Of a stretch of DNA of 18,471 bases, positions 1 to 8,235 are shown one piece after another. The stretch is from NCBI RefSeq assembly GCF_946885725.1, contig NZ_CAMPGZ010000068.1, forward strand, positions 1 through 18,471. Direction: 5' to 3'. This DNA comes from an uncultured Nocardioides sp. Its GTDB lineage: Bacteria > Actinomycetota > Actinomycetes > Propionibacteriales > Nocardioidaceae. The notes under the pieces were generated by a model. It was not told the origin of the DNA. It was given only the letters and a program-made list of their open reading frames with translations, and ran no database searches. How positions within the stretch are numbered: the first letter of the stretch is position 1; the number at the start of each line of letters is the position of its first letter. The position numbers were made by a program, and so were the translations under genes.

Positions 1-1251
1 GCAGAGGGAGAGCGACAAGGCTGCGCCGATCGAGTCGGCGATGGTGATCGCCGAGGAGTTGAACCCACGGTCGCGGTCCGTGGACGCCGCGAGCATGGCG
101 ACACTGGTGCGGGTGAACCCGAGCCCCATGCCGGCGCCGGCGAGCACGAAGGCGGCGCCGGCAACGACCGGCCCGAGGTCGATGAGTACGGCGAGGCACA
201 GCAACGCCGTCGCCACGAGCAGCATCGCCGTGCCGATCACCATCGCCCGCTCGCTGCTGAGCCGTCGCCGGAGACGCGCCTGCAACTGGCTGGCGGCCGC
301 CCAAACGACACCGACCACCGTGAGTACGAGTCCGGCATGGCCGGGCGTGAGGTCCCACCGGACCTGGAGCACCAACACGATGTAGGCCTGCATGCTGAAG
401 AACGCGGCGCTCATCATGCCGCGGGTGCCGATGACGCTGGGCAGACCGCGCCCGGCCCGCAGCGTCCCGGTCGGGGTGAGCGCCCGGACGGACACCAGCA
501 CGACCACGATGCTGGCGACGGCACCGAGCACGCCGACGGTCGAGGCCTCGGAGCCGGCGAGCTCGACCGCGAGCACGGCCACGGCGGCGACCGCGGCCCA
601 GATCATGCGGGACCGCGGAGCAGGCTCGTTGTCGCTCGTGGCGCGAAGTCCAGGAACCACCGGCGCGATCAGCACCGCGGCGACGGCGACCAGTCCGACG
701 ATCCCCAGGAACACCCAGCGCCAGCCCACCGTCTCCGCGACGAAGGCGGCGATGGCCGGGCCGAACAGCGACGGCAGCACCCAGGCCGCCGCGAAGCTGG
801 CGAAGATCGACGGGCGCAGCTGGGGCGGGTAGACGACGCCGACCACGACGTACAAGCTCACGATCAACGCACCGGTCCCCAGACCCTGCACCACGCGGCC
901 GGCGACGAAGACGTCCATGGACGGCGCCAGTCCGGCGGTCAGGACGCCGACGGTGAACAGCACCAACGACGCGACCAGGGAGCCTGCCGGCCCGCGACGG
1001 TCCGACCACGCGCCGGCCGCCACCGTGCCGACCACGCCGCTGGCCAGAGGAGCGGCGAAGGCGACCGCGTACAGCGCGAAACCCTCGAGATCACGACTGA
1101 TCGTCGGCATGACCGTGGTGACGGCCATGGCCTCGAAGGCGTTGAAGGCGATCAGCGAGAAGACGGCGATGGTCGTAGTGAGGTACGCCGGGGAGAGGAT
1201 CCCGCCGCGTGGTGTGACCGGCGGTGCCTGGGGACTGCTGCTCACGCTCAC
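1..1251 (-). CDS. MFS transporter, C-terminus beyond the window
   Basis: An uninterrupted minus-strand frame of 417 codons runs off the left edge. The product is very hydrophobic, with alternating membrane segments and short basic loops. The loop after the second helix carries SDRRGP (residues 83-88), the MFS motif A region. A later segment has the GP pair of motif C type (PSLFGPAIAAF), typical of drug:H+ antiporters. The first 20 residues are Ser/Pro-rich and cytosolic. I chose GTG at 1251 because an in-frame TGA lies at 1270-1272 and there is no ATG between; GTG at 1245 is equally possible. No good ribosome binding site is visible. The substrate cannot be told; drug or metabolite efflux is the family default. 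Large ORFs on the opposite strand here are shadows. Confidence 0.9.
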   Translation of the reverse strand, partial: MSVSSSPQAPPVTPRGGILSPAYLTTTIAVFSLIAFNAFEAMAVTTVMPTISRDLEGFALYAVAFAAPLASGVVGTVAAGAWSDRRGPAGSLVASLVLFTVGVLTAGLAPSMDVFVAGRVVQGLGTGALIVSLYVVVGVVYPPQLRPSIFASFAAAWVLPSLFGPAIAAFVAETVGWRWVFLGIVGLVAVAAVLIAPVVPGLRATSDNEPAPRSRMIWAAVAAVAVLAVELAGSEASTVGVLGAVASIVVVLVSVRALTPTGTLRAGRGLPSVIGTRGMMSAAFFSMQAYIVLVLQVRWDLTPGHAGLVLTVVGVVWAAASQLQARLRRRLSSERAMVIGTAMLLVATALLCLAVLIDLGPVVAGAAFVLAGAGMGLGFTRTSVAMLAASTDRDRGFNSSAITIADSIGAALSLSLC

Positions 1252-1444
1252 TCGCTCGACCGTAGGAGTTCAAGTGCACTCGAGATCAAGGCGCACACGA
1301 GTCAAGCGTCCACGACATCCGTCGCGCCGATCAACGCAATTATGAGTTCTCGTACGCCGAACGGGGCGGACGAACCGAGCGACCCGGGCGTTCGCCCGGC
1401 CGGCCGCCTGTGCATCCCCACCAAGCAACCGTCATGCTCGTCCG
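1252..1444. promoter_or_regulatory. Divergent intergenic region between the MFS transporter and MaoC-like genes
   Basis: These 193 bases separate two divergently transcribed genes and must hold both promoters. The only promoter-like hexamer I see is CATAAT on the minus strand (1344-1339), five of six matching the -10 consensus, but no convincing -35 lies 16-18 bases upstream of it. No clear operator was seen. Confidence 0.4.
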
Positions 1445-1924
1445 ATGGCGCACCCGACGGACACACCCGCCGACTGGTACTTCGAGGACTTTCACGCCGG
1501 CCAGTTCTTCCGCACGCAGGGAAGGACCATCACCGAGACCGACCTGGTGTCGTTCGCCGGGTGGAGCTGGGACACCAACCCTCTGCACACGGATGCACGG
1601 CACAGCGGCGAGCGGCGGTTCGGACGGCCGATCGCGCACGGCGTGCTGGGGCTGTCCGTCGCGATGGGGCTGGCGTCGCGTCTCGGCGTCTTCGAGCAGT
1701 GCTCGATCGCTCTTCTCGGGATCGACGGATGGTCCTTCGACCACCCGGTGTACGTCGGTGACACGGTCCACTGCGCAGTCCGCATCACCGAGACGCGCCC
1801 CACCAGAGACGGTCGGGCCGGGATCCTCGACCGGGAGTTCGCGCTGGTCAACCAGGACGAGATCGTCGTGCAGCACGGTCGGATCGGCCTGATGGTGGCG
1901 CGTCGTCCGAGCCCGCCGCGCTGA
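1445..1924 (+). CDS. MaoC-like (hotdog-fold) dehydratase
   Basis: A 159-aa protein, close to the usual size of single-domain MaoC-type (R)-enoyl-CoA hydratases. It has the hydratase 2 motif: D43-x-N45-P-x-H48-x-D50 (DTNPLHTD) followed by the I-A-H-G turn at 63-66. D43 and H48 match the catalytic Asp/His pair of the family. Such enzymes add water across 2-enoyl-CoA, or act on mesaconyl- and related CoA thioesters, in the cytosol. It is divergent from the MFS gene and converges on the acyl-CoA synthetase gene with a 47-base gap. A shared role in CoA-thioester metabolism is plausible but not shown. ATG at 1445 gives a normal family N-terminus; no strong ribosome binding site precedes it. Confidence 0.85.
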   Translation: MAHPTDTPADWYFEDFHAGQFFRTQGRTITETDLVSFAGWSWDTNPLHTDARHSGERRFGRPIAHGVLGLSVAMGLASRLGVFEQCSIALLGIDGWSFDHPVYVGDTVHCAVRITETRPTRDGRAGILDREFALVNQDEIVVQHGRIGLMVARRPSPPR

Positions 1925-1971
1925 CCCGGACGTAGCCATCGGGGCTCTCGGCTCGGCGCGTCGTACGGCAC

Positions 1972-3726
1972 CTAGGACCGCAGGTCCGGGAAGTCCTCCT
2001 CGCGCCACTCCAGGTCGGGCCGACCGGCTCCACCCTGGACGAGCTCGTTCTCGCGTCCTCGCAGCTCGACCCTGCGGATCTTCCCGGAGATCGTCTTGGG
2101 CAGCTCCGCGAACTCGATGCGCCGGACTCGCTGCCACGGCGCGAGCCGGGCGCGCGCATGCGCCAGGACGTCCCGAGCCACGTCGGGGCCGGGTTCGTAC
2201 CCGGCTGCCAGAGCGATGTAGGCCTTGGGCACGGCCAGACGCACGGGGTCGGGGGCCGGCACGACCGCGGCCTCGGCGACCGCGGGGTGCTCGATGAGCA
2301 CGCTTTCGAGCTCGAACGGGGAGATCTTGTAGTCGCTCGCCTTGAAGACGTCGTCCGTGCGGCCGATGTAGGTGATGTACCCGTCTGCGTCGGTGGAGGC
2401 GACGTCGCCGGTGCGGTACCACCGTCCTTCGGCGGTACGACCTTCCCGGAGGGTGCCGTCATCCGACCGGTATCCGGCCATCAGCGAGACGGGGTGCCGG
2501 CTGCGGTCGAGGCAGATCTCGCCCTCACCGGGACCGGTGACGACCTCCTGGGTGACCGGGTCGACGAGGGCCACCGGGACCCCCGGAAGCGGGCGGCCCA
2601 TCGAGCCGGGGCGCACCTCGACGCCCGGCACGTTGCCGACCGAGGCGGTTGTCTCCGTCTGGCCGAAGCCGTCACGGATGGTGAGACCCCAGGCGCGTTC
2701 GATCTGGTCGATGACCTCGGGGTTCAACGGCTCCCCCGCACCGACAACCTCGCGGAGCGCTCCCGGTCCGCCCGAGAGGTCACCGTTGATCAGCATGCGC
2801 CATACCGTGGGTGGCGCACACAACGACGTGACCTCGTGAGTGCGCAGCACCTTCATGAGTGATTCCGCATCGAAGCGGGAGTAGCTGAGCACGAAGATCG
2901 TCGCCTCGGCGATCCATGGTGCGAAGAACGAGGACCAGGCGTGCTTGGCCCAGCCCGGGCTCGAGATGTTGAGGTGTACGTCGCCCGGCTGCAAACCCAA
3001 CCAGTACATGGTCGACAAGTGGCCGACGGGGTAGGAGACCTGGGTGTGCTGCACCATCTTGGGCCGCGAGGTGGTCCCCGAGGTGAAGTACAGCAGCAGC
3101 GGGTCGTCCGCCGCCGTGCCCGGATGGGCGGCCGGTCCCGGGTCCAACGCGGCCACGTCAGTCAGGTCATGCCACTGGGATGCACCGGAGGTGGACGCAC
3201 CGACGCCGATCCGAAGGAAGTCGCCCGGGACCTTGTCGAACGTCGGGATGTCCCGGGCGTTCGTGATGACGGCGACCGCGCCGCCGCGGCGGATCCGATC
3301 GGTCAGCTCCTCGGGGCCCACCGCCGGCGCGGTCGGCATGACCACGGCGCCCAGCTTCATGATGCCGAGAGTGACCTCCCACATCTCGACCTGGTTCCCG
3401 AGCATGACCAGCACCCCGTCTCCGCGCTGCACCCCGAGGGAGGACAGCCAGGCGGCAACGCGGTCGGAGCGCGTCGCCATCTCGTCGAAGCTGATTGTCT
3501 GGGTCGACCCGTCCTCCGCCACGATGGTCAGCGCGGCACGGTCGTTGCCGCGTGCGATCGCGTCGAACCAGTCGATCGCCCAGCAGAACGTCTCTCCGAC
3601 GTTCGGATAGACGAACTCGGCCACCGCCCGGTCGAGCTGCCCTCGGAGGTCGAGGAGCTGGTCTCGGGCCGCGCGGTAGGCAGCCGTGGCCTGACGTGGC
3701 TCGGTGGAGGAGGTCGACGACGTCAT
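1972..3726 (-). CDS. AMP-dependent acyl-CoA synthetase (ACSM/medium-chain-like)
   Basis: A 584-aa ANL-superfamily adenylating enzyme. The landmarks are in order: the Thr/Ser-rich P-loop YFTSGTTSRPK (213-223), the aromatic A5-type motif GFGQTET (353-359), YRTGD (437-441) with the ATP-ribose-binding Asp, the hinge GRTDDVFKASDYKISP (455-470), and a C-terminal PKTISGKIRR (543-552) whose Lys549 is the expected catalytic lysine. The reaction would be carboxylate + ATP + CoA to acyl-CoA + AMP + PPi. The overall pattern resembles acetyl-/medium-chain (ACSM) synthetases; the chain length accepted is unknown. The frame is open upstream to 3846, but ATG at 3726 is preceded by AAAGGA six bases away, which decides the start. 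It converges on the MaoC-like gene. Confidence 0.92.
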   Translation of the reverse strand: MTSSTSSTEPRQATAAYRAARDQLLDLRGQLDRAVAEFVYPNVGETFCWAIDWFDAIARGNDRAALTIVAEDGSTQTISFDEMATRSDRVAAWLSSLGVQRGDGVLVMLGNQVEMWEVTLGIMKLGAVVMPTAPAVGPEELTDRIRRGGAVAVITNARDIPTFDKVPGDFLRIGVGASTSGASQWHDLTDVAALDPGPAAHPGTAADDPLLLYFTSGTTSRPKMVQHTQVSYPVGHLSTMYWLGLQPGDVHLNISSPGWAKHAWSSFFAPWIAEATIFVLSYSRFDAESLMKVLRTHEVTSLCAPPTVWRMLINGDLSGGPGALREVVGAGEPLNPEVIDQIERAWGLTIRDGFGQTETTASVGNVPGVEVRPGSMGRPLPGVPVALVDPVTQEVVTGPGEGEICLDRSRHPVSLMAGYRSDDGTLREGRTAEGRWYRTGDVASTDADGYITYIGRTDDVFKASDYKISPFELESVLIEHPAVAEAAVVPAPDPVRLAVPKAYIALAAGYEPGPDVARDVLAHARARLAPWQRVRRIEFAELPKTISGKIRRVELRGRENELVQGGAGRPDLEWREEDFPDLRS

Positions 3727-3732
3727 CGGCGT

Positions 3733-3738
3733 TCCTTT
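3733..3738 (-). promoter_or_regulatory. Ribosome binding site of the acyl-CoA synthetase
   Basis: AAAGGA on the minus strand, six bases before ATG at 3726. It rules out the longer start at 3846 and the other in-frame ATGs between. Confidence 0.75.
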
Positions 3739-3975
3739 CGTTGCGAAGAAGGCTCGGCCCATCGGAGAGTCCATCATCTCGCCTCGGGTCGTGGGCACTC
3801 GTGCCGAATCGGACGACACCGGAAGTGGCCAGCGCTCTGTGCGCACGCCGAGGGGCAGCCTTCCTGATCGTTTCGCGTGCGTCCATCAGCGGACAGGCGC
3901 AGCACGCAACGGGTCGATCCAGCCCACCACCCGGCCCGCTCACGCCTGTCAGGCAGACCCTCGGCAATGCCCACT

Positions 3976-3995
3976 CTTCAACCTGTTGGTTGAAG
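3976..3995. promoter_or_regulatory. Perfect inverted repeat, candidate operator
   Basis: CTTCAACC-TGTT-GGTTGAAG: 8-bp perfect arms around a 4-base spacer, 115 bases before the 44-aa gene and 250 bases before the synthetase. It is more AT-rich than its surroundings and has no following T-tract, so an operator is more likely than a terminator. The cognate regulator is not in the window. Confidence 0.45.
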
Positions 3996-4109
3996 GCGAG
4001 TAGCGAGGTTCCCCCGCGGCGACCGCGCATCGTCGCCATCGGCATTCCAACCCGTGGCGTACTGTCGGCTCATTGGGGCCGTCCAGGCTTCCTCTCAGAG
4101 AGATCTGTG

Positions 4110-4244
4110 ATGAGCGACAAGTCGCCGCGCCAGAACATGTCCAAGAAGTCCGGGAAGTCCATCAAGGAGAAGCGCGCAGAGCGGCGCCTCAAGGAGACTG
4201 AGGAGACGTTCTCCGAGAAGATCCATCCGACGAAGAAGAAGTGA
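4110..4244 (+). CDS. 44-aa very basic conserved-type small protein
   Basis: A short ORF with ATG at 4110, preceded by a purine-rich AGAGAGA. The product is dominated by Lys, Arg, Glu and Ser, with the core NMSKKSGKSIKEKRAERR (residues 9-26) and a lysine-rich tail. I recall small actinobacterial proteins of unknown function with this same SKKSGKS-x-KEKRA pattern. No membrane segment or signal peptide is present; it is probably cytosolic and could bind nucleic acid or the ribosome by charge, but that is a guess. Its TGA stop overlaps the GTG start of the next gene (GTGA), so the two are likely translationally coupled. It heads a three-gene plus-strand set. Confidence 0.75.
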   Translation: MSDKSPRQNMSKKSGKSIKEKRAERRLKETEETFSEKIHPTKKK

Positions 4245-5443
4245 GTCTCCTTTCTCTCGGCGTGATCGGGTCGTCGGCGAAGGAGAACGAGCACCGACTT
4301 CCGCTGCATCCCGAGCACCTCCCGCACCTGGACGCCGACCTTCGGGCTCGCATCACCCTCGAGCACGGATACGGCTCGCGGTTCGGCGTCGCCGACGCCG
4401 ATCTCGTCGACCACGTGGCCGGGTTCGCTTCGCGCGCCGAGCTCTTGGCGACGTCCGACGTCGTGCTGCTCCCCAAGCCTCAGCACGCTGACGTCGCGGC
4501 TCTCAGGCCCGGGCAGGTGCTGTGGGGCTGGCCGCACTGCGTCCAGGACCACCAACTCACCCAGCTCGCCATCGACCTCCGGCTCACGCTGATCGCCTTC
4601 GAGGCGATGAACCACTGGTCCAAGGACGGCGGCGTCGGTTTGCACGTCTTCCACAAGAACAACGAGCTCGCCGGATACTGCTCGGTGCTTCACGCCCTCG
4701 CGCTGGCGGGCATCACCGGTGACTACGGCCGTCGCCTGACCGCGGTGGTGATCGGGTTCGGCGCGACCGCCCGAGGTGCGATCACCGCGCTCAACGCCCA
4801 CGGTGTGCACCAGGTGGTGGTGTTGACCAACCGGGCGGTGGCCGCCGTCGGCTCGCCGATCCACTCCGTCGTGATCAGGCAGTTCGAGCACGAGGCCGGC
4901 GACGAGCACGTGAGCTACGTGATCACCGACCGGGGGCGCGAGCCGCTGGCGGCGTTCCTCGCCGACAACGACGTCGTCGTCAACTGCACCTTGCAGGACC
5001 CGGCAAGCCCGCTCGTCTATCTCACGACCCAGGATCTGGCTGCGTTCCGCTCGGGCAGCGTCATCGTCGATGTCTCATGCGATCTGGGCATGGGATTCAG
5101 CTGGGCTCGTCCGACCGGCTTCGACGCACCAACGTTCGTGGTCGGGCGCGACATCATGTACTACGCGGTGGACCACAGCCCCTCGTACTTGTGGAACTCG
5201 GCGACCTGGGAGAACAGCAGCGCTCTGATCCCGTTCCTACGGCCGGTACTCGCGGGCGCCCCCGGGTGGGAGCTCGACGAGACCTTGAGCCGAGCGATCG
5301 AGATCCGGGACGGCCGTGTGGTCAATCCCGCGATCCTGGACTTCCAGGGCCGGTCCGCAGAACCGCCGCACGCCATGCGCTTGGACTGCCGCGATCCCCG
5401 AGACACGGTTTCGCAACAGAACGGCCGATCCCGGGACCAATGA
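4241..5443 (+). CDS. Alanine dehydrogenase/PNT-family oxidoreductase, N5-(carboxyethyl)ornithine synthase-like
   Basis: A 400-aa protein. The N-terminus (GVIGSSAKENEHRLPLHP, 7-24) is the AlaDH/PNT N-terminal domain pattern. It is followed by LLPKP (Lys79) and GWPH (His99), at the places of the substrate-binding Lys and His of alanine dehydrogenase. The Rossmann motif VIGFGATARG is at 170-179. The central EAMNHW segment and HKNNELAGY differ from true alanine dehydrogenases and fit N5-(carboxyethyl)ornithine synthase-like members, which reductively join pyruvate to an amino acid with NAD(P)H. The substrate is unproven; saccharopine- or opine-type chemistry is also possible. The GTG start overlaps the stop of the 44-aa gene, giving coupling; only weak purines precede it. 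The last 30 or so residues are polar and low-complexity. Confidence 0.82.
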   Translation: MSLLSLGVIGSSAKENEHRLPLHPEHLPHLDADLRARITLEHGYGSRFGVADADLVDHVAGFASRAELLATSDVVLLPKPQHADVAALRPGQVLWGWPHCVQDHQLTQLAIDLRLTLIAFEAMNHWSKDGGVGLHVFHKNNELAGYCSVLHALALAGITGDYGRRLTAVVIGFGATARGAITALNAHGVHQVVVLTNRAVAAVGSPIHSVVIRQFEHEAGDEHVSYVITDRGREPLAAFLADNDVVVNCTLQDPASPLVYLTTQDLAAFRSGSVIVDVSCDLGMGFSWARPTGFDAPTFVVGRDIMYYAVDHSPSYLWNSATWENSSALIPFLRPVLAGAPGWELDETLSRAIEIRDGRVVNPAILDFQGRSAEPPHAMRLDCRDPRDTVSQQNGRSRDQ

Positions 5444-5468
5444 ACGTTCTTCAAGGATGCTGGAGAAG

Positions 5469-5687
5469 ATGACCACACCAACAGGGCGCCGACGTCACCT
5501 GGCCACAAGCCCCTTCAAGCCTGATCCCGAGCCGACCATCGAGCAGTACGCGATCGACGATCTCGTGTCCCACGACTCTTACGGGGTGGGCCGCGTCGTG
5601 CAGATCGAATCGGGAGCCATGACAGTCGACTTCCGGCCCAAGACGGTTCGCGTCACGAGTCCCTTCCACAAGGTGACACGGATCTAG
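5469..5687 (+). CDS. Small CarD/Tudor-like protein, 72 aa
   Basis: The protein starts MTTPTGRRRH and contains a compact beta-rich core: DLVSHDSYGVGRVV (31-44) and MTVDF (51-55), ending near FHKVTRI. The pattern V-x-H-x-x-Y-G-x-G-x-V is seen in CarD/TRCF RNA-polymerase-interaction domains and in the UvrD C-terminal Tudor-like domain, both small beta barrels that contact RNA polymerase or nucleic acid. The basic N-terminus is probably disordered. ATG at 5469 sits only three bases after GGAG, so ATG at 5457 (76 aa) cannot be excluded. It lies 25 bases after the synthase-like gene, probably in one transcript with it, and converges on the acylase gene. Confidence 0.72.
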   Translation: MTTPTGRRRHLATSPFKPDPEPTIEQYAIDDLVSHDSYGVGRVVQIESGAMTVDFRPKTVRVTSPFHKVTRI

Positions 5688-5689
5688 GG

Positions 5690-5753
5690 GCGCCCTTCGA
5701 CCCATCGATGCCTGCGACGATCTCTGCAGCGGCGTATTTGGTCGAACGGGCGC
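5690..5753. terminator. Long-loop inverted repeat between convergent genes
   Basis: Left arm 5690-5702 (GCGCCCTTCGACC) pairs with right arm 5740-5753 (GGTCGAACGGGCGC) with a single bulged base, enclosing a 37-base loop. It fills the gap between the convergent 72-aa gene and the acylase gene, so it could stop transcription from both sides. No T-tract follows on either strand, so a classical intrinsic terminator is not certain. Confidence 0.5.
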
Positions 5754-5757
5754 GACC

Positions 5758-8223
5758 TCACCGCCCCCGCACGACGTAGCTGCGCAGCGTGGCGTGACGG
5801 ATCTGCTTGTCGGTCCACGGGAAGCGCACCCAGCGTTCCTTGCTGAAAAGCCGGGTCTGGTCGTGGGCCGTCCGCCGGGTGGGATCCATCGATTGTCCGT
5901 AGGTCAGGATCGTGTGCGCCGCGAGGCCATGGTCCTTGAACGCGACGGCCTGGATGTGTGAGGACCCGTAGCTGACCGCCGAGTACCTCTCGGTGTTGGC
6001 GGCGGGGAGCCTGCTCGCGACGGCGTTGGCGTTGCCCGCGAAGCCGTCACCGCCGCCGATCGGGATGGGCGGGGCGCCCTCGTCGCCGGCGACCTGGAGC
6101 CGGCCCCACGGAGTCGCAGCGGCGATGCCGCGTTCCTCGAGGAAGTCGAGCGCGTCTCTCATGGCACGGACCACCTCGGGGTTGGTCTCGTTCAGGTCGC
6201 GCGGGGTGCCGATCGGGTCGGCGACGTCGAACGGCACCTGCCACAGCGGGGTGTTCACGGTCTGTGCTCGCTTCCAGAACTCCTGGAAGATGTGGGTTCC
6301 GACGCTGTCGATGTCGGAGCGGCCGTCCCATTTCGCGAGGACGCCGCAGGACTCGCCGCCGCCGGCGAGCCGGCAGACGGAGACGAGGTCGTCGTTCTCC
6401 TTGGCGAGCTCGGCGCCAAAGACGCGGTTCTCGTGCTCGAAGAGCTTGAGGGTCCGGTGGCTGACCTTGCGGCCCTTCGCGAGCTCGTCCGTGCCGGCGA
6501 GGCGGTCCATCACGTAGCGGTAGACCATCCGCTGCCGCAGGGACCGTTCGCACCGTTCGCAGCCGATGATCTTGGCGAAGCCCTCGAGCCGCTCGTCGGG
6601 GTTGGGCAGCCAGTAGCTGTCGTTCGCGTTGATCACCCAGTCGGTGCGGAACGCCTGTGGCAGGTTCTTCGGGCCGAACACTCCGGGTCGGGTGGCGTCG
6701 TCGTCGGTCCGCCACGCGCAGTCGCCGTCGGCGCGGTTGCCGTCGAGTCCCGGGAGGCCGGCGACCTCGTCGAGGACGGCGCCGACCGGGGTCTTGCAGG
6801 CCTGGGCCATCGAGTCGGGCACGTTCGGCACGACGGAGTGGTCGGCGTAGAGCACCTCGCCGGAGCGGTCCGCGGCGGTCGTGTTCACCCAGGGCATACC
6901 GGCGCCCTTGTCCTGCTTGCGGAGCAGGTCGCGGACGTTCCGAGCCTTCGCCATCAGGTGGAAGGTGTCGAGGGTGCGCAGGTGCTCGGCGTTCGCGTCG
7001 CGCAGGGCCCAGAAGCTGGTCGGTAGCCACGGCATCAGCACGTCGGGGGCGTCGGCGACGTAGCCCTCGTCGGTGCGCCACACGTCTTCGGTGACGGTCT
7101 CGACCTTGCCGTCCGGGCGACGGACCTCGATCTCGACGATGCGCCGCTCAGGCTGCTTCACCTCGCCCGAGGAGGTCACGTAGCGGGTCGTCCCGGGGAT
7201 CGTCTTGTACTCGTACGGCGTGAACCGGTAGGCGGTGGAGACGGTGTGGCTCCAGGCCACGTCCTTGTTCCAGCCGATGTTGACCACCGGGGAGCCGATC
7301 AGACCGGCGCCGGCGACGTCGTACTTCCCTGGGATCGTCAGGTGGAACTGGCTGAACCGGTAGCGCCCCCGCCAGGGAAAGTGTGGGTTGCCGAGCACCA
7401 TGCCGCGGCCAGTGGTGGTGACGTCCTTGCCGACCGCGGTGGCGTTCGACCCGAACGGGTGGTCGGGGTCCTTGCCCAGACGGGTCAACAACGTACGACG
7501 GTCGGGAAGCCTGCCCGGCGGTGTGGCGAAACCGGCGACGGCACCTGACGAGCCCGCGAGGTCCGACGGCGGTGCGGCGTCGGCGATCTGCGGCACGAAC
7601 ACCCCGCTGGACGCGAGCAGGTTCGCGGCGTAGATCGCGTACCAGATGTCCGTGGCTGTGGCATTCGGGCGCACCCAGCGCGCGCCGCGGCAGGCCGGGT
7701 CGGTGATGTTGCGCGCGCCTCCGATGTCGCGCAAGTAGGCGTTGACCCCGGCGGCGTAGCCCTTCACGAGCTTCCGGGTCTGCCGGCCCGGACCGCGCTT
7801 CGGGTCCGCCAGAAGCTTCTCGACCACCTGCCGATTGCGGATGTCGGTGAACAACGTGTCGGTCTGCAGGTTCGTCGCGTCGAGCGTCACCTGGTCGACG
7901 TACCGCTTGTCCGGCCCCAGGAACCGCGAGCGCTGGCCCCGGGCGGTAAGCACCGTGTCGGCGAGGTTGCAGATGCTCGTCTCCGCGGTCGCATAGCCGT
8001 TGCCGAAGCCCAACGAGCCCCACGTGCGCGCCGTGACGTGCGGGATGCCGTGCTCGGTGCGCACGATCCGGGCCCGATACCCCTCCGACACCCGAAGGTC
8101 CCGGTCGGCCGCGATCGTGTCCGCTCCGGAGGCACCGGTCCCGATCCCCTGCAGCACGAGGAAGCCGGGGAGGAGGGTCAGCGCCGCGAGCGCGGCGATA
8201 CGACGGTGGGCACGTCGAGGCAT
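5758..8223 (-). CDS. Secreted penicillin acylase-family (Ntn) amidohydrolase
   Basis: An 821-aa precursor, close to the size of AHL acylases and aculeacin-type lipopeptide acylases (about 780-810 aa). Residues 1-33 form a signal peptide: RRAHRR, a hydrophobic stretch, then a likely cleavage near ASGA. The family maturation site is visible as PFGSNATAVG, with Ser259 after Gly258: after autocatalytic cleavage Ser259 becomes the beta-chain N-terminal nucleophile. GNPHFPW (278-284) and the DVAWSHTVS segment (321-329) are also family hallmarks. The enzyme would hydrolyse an amide-linked acyl chain outside the cell; acyl-homoserine lactones, lipopeptides or beta-lactams are all possible. ATG at 8223 is preceded by GGAAGGA five bases away, which excludes the upstream in-frame ATG at 8289. 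It appears to be a single-gene unit. Confidence 0.92.
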   Translation of the reverse strand: MPRRAHRRIAALAALTLLPGFLVLQGIGTGASGADTIAADRDLRVSEGYRARIVRTEHGIPHVTARTWGSLGFGNGYATAETSICNLADTVLTARGQRSRFLGPDKRYVDQVTLDATNLQTDTLFTDIRNRQVVEKLLADPKRGPGRQTRKLVKGYAAGVNAYLRDIGGARNITDPACRGARWVRPNATATDIWYAIYAANLLASSGVFVPQIADAAPPSDLAGSSGAVAGFATPPGRLPDRRTLLTRLGKDPDHPFGSNATAVGKDVTTTGRGMVLGNPHFPWRGRYRFSQFHLTIPGKYDVAGAGLIGSPVVNIGWNKDVAWSHTVSTAYRFTPYEYKTIPGTTRYVTSSGEVKQPERRIVEIEVRRPDGKVETVTEDVWRTDEGYVADAPDVLMPWLPTSFWALRDANAEHLRTLDTFHLMAKARNVRDLLRKQDKGAGMPWVNTTAADRSGEVLYADHSVVPNVPDSMAQACKTPVGAVLDEVAGLPGLDGNRADGDCAWRTDDDATRPGVFGPKNLPQAFRTDWVINANDSYWLPNPDERLEGFAKIIGCERCERSLRQRMVYRYVMDRLAGTDELAKGRKVSHRTLKLFEHENRVFGAELAKENDDLVSVCRLAGGGESCGVLAKWDGRSDIDSVGTHIFQEFWKRAQTVNTPLWQVPFDVADPIGTPRDLNETNPEVVRAMRDALDFLEERGIAAATPWGRLQVAGDEGAPPIPIGGGDGFAGNANAVASRLPAANTERYSAVSYGSSHIQAVAFKDHGLAAHTILTYGQSMDPTRRTAHDQTRLFSKERWVRFPWTDKQIRHATLRSYVVRGR

Positions 8224-8228
8224 TGCTT

Positions 8229-8235
8229 TCCTTCC
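8229..8235 (-). promoter_or_regulatory. Ribosome binding site of the acylase
   Basis: GGAAGGA on the minus strand, five bases before ATG at 8223. It places the start directly before the signal peptide. Confidence 0.75.

Larger units (their letters stand above)
3727..4109. promoter_or_regulatory. 383-base divergent intergenic region with an 8-bp-arm inverted repeat
   Basis: No gene with convincing coding character is seen between the acyl-CoA synthetase (minus) and the 44-aa gene (plus). Both promoters should lie here. The region contains a perfect inverted repeat at 3976-3995 (listed separately) and a small GGCAC-TC-GTGCC dyad at 3794-3805, about 70 bases upstream of the synthetase start. 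No clear sigma-70 hexamer pair was found. Confidence 0.45.

Noticed and set aside
337..1761. A 474-codon plus-strand ORF
   Set aside because: The product is rich in Arg, Asp, Gly and His with no family pattern, and it is antisense to a clear MFS transporter and overlaps the MaoC-like gene. It is a high-GC shadow frame.
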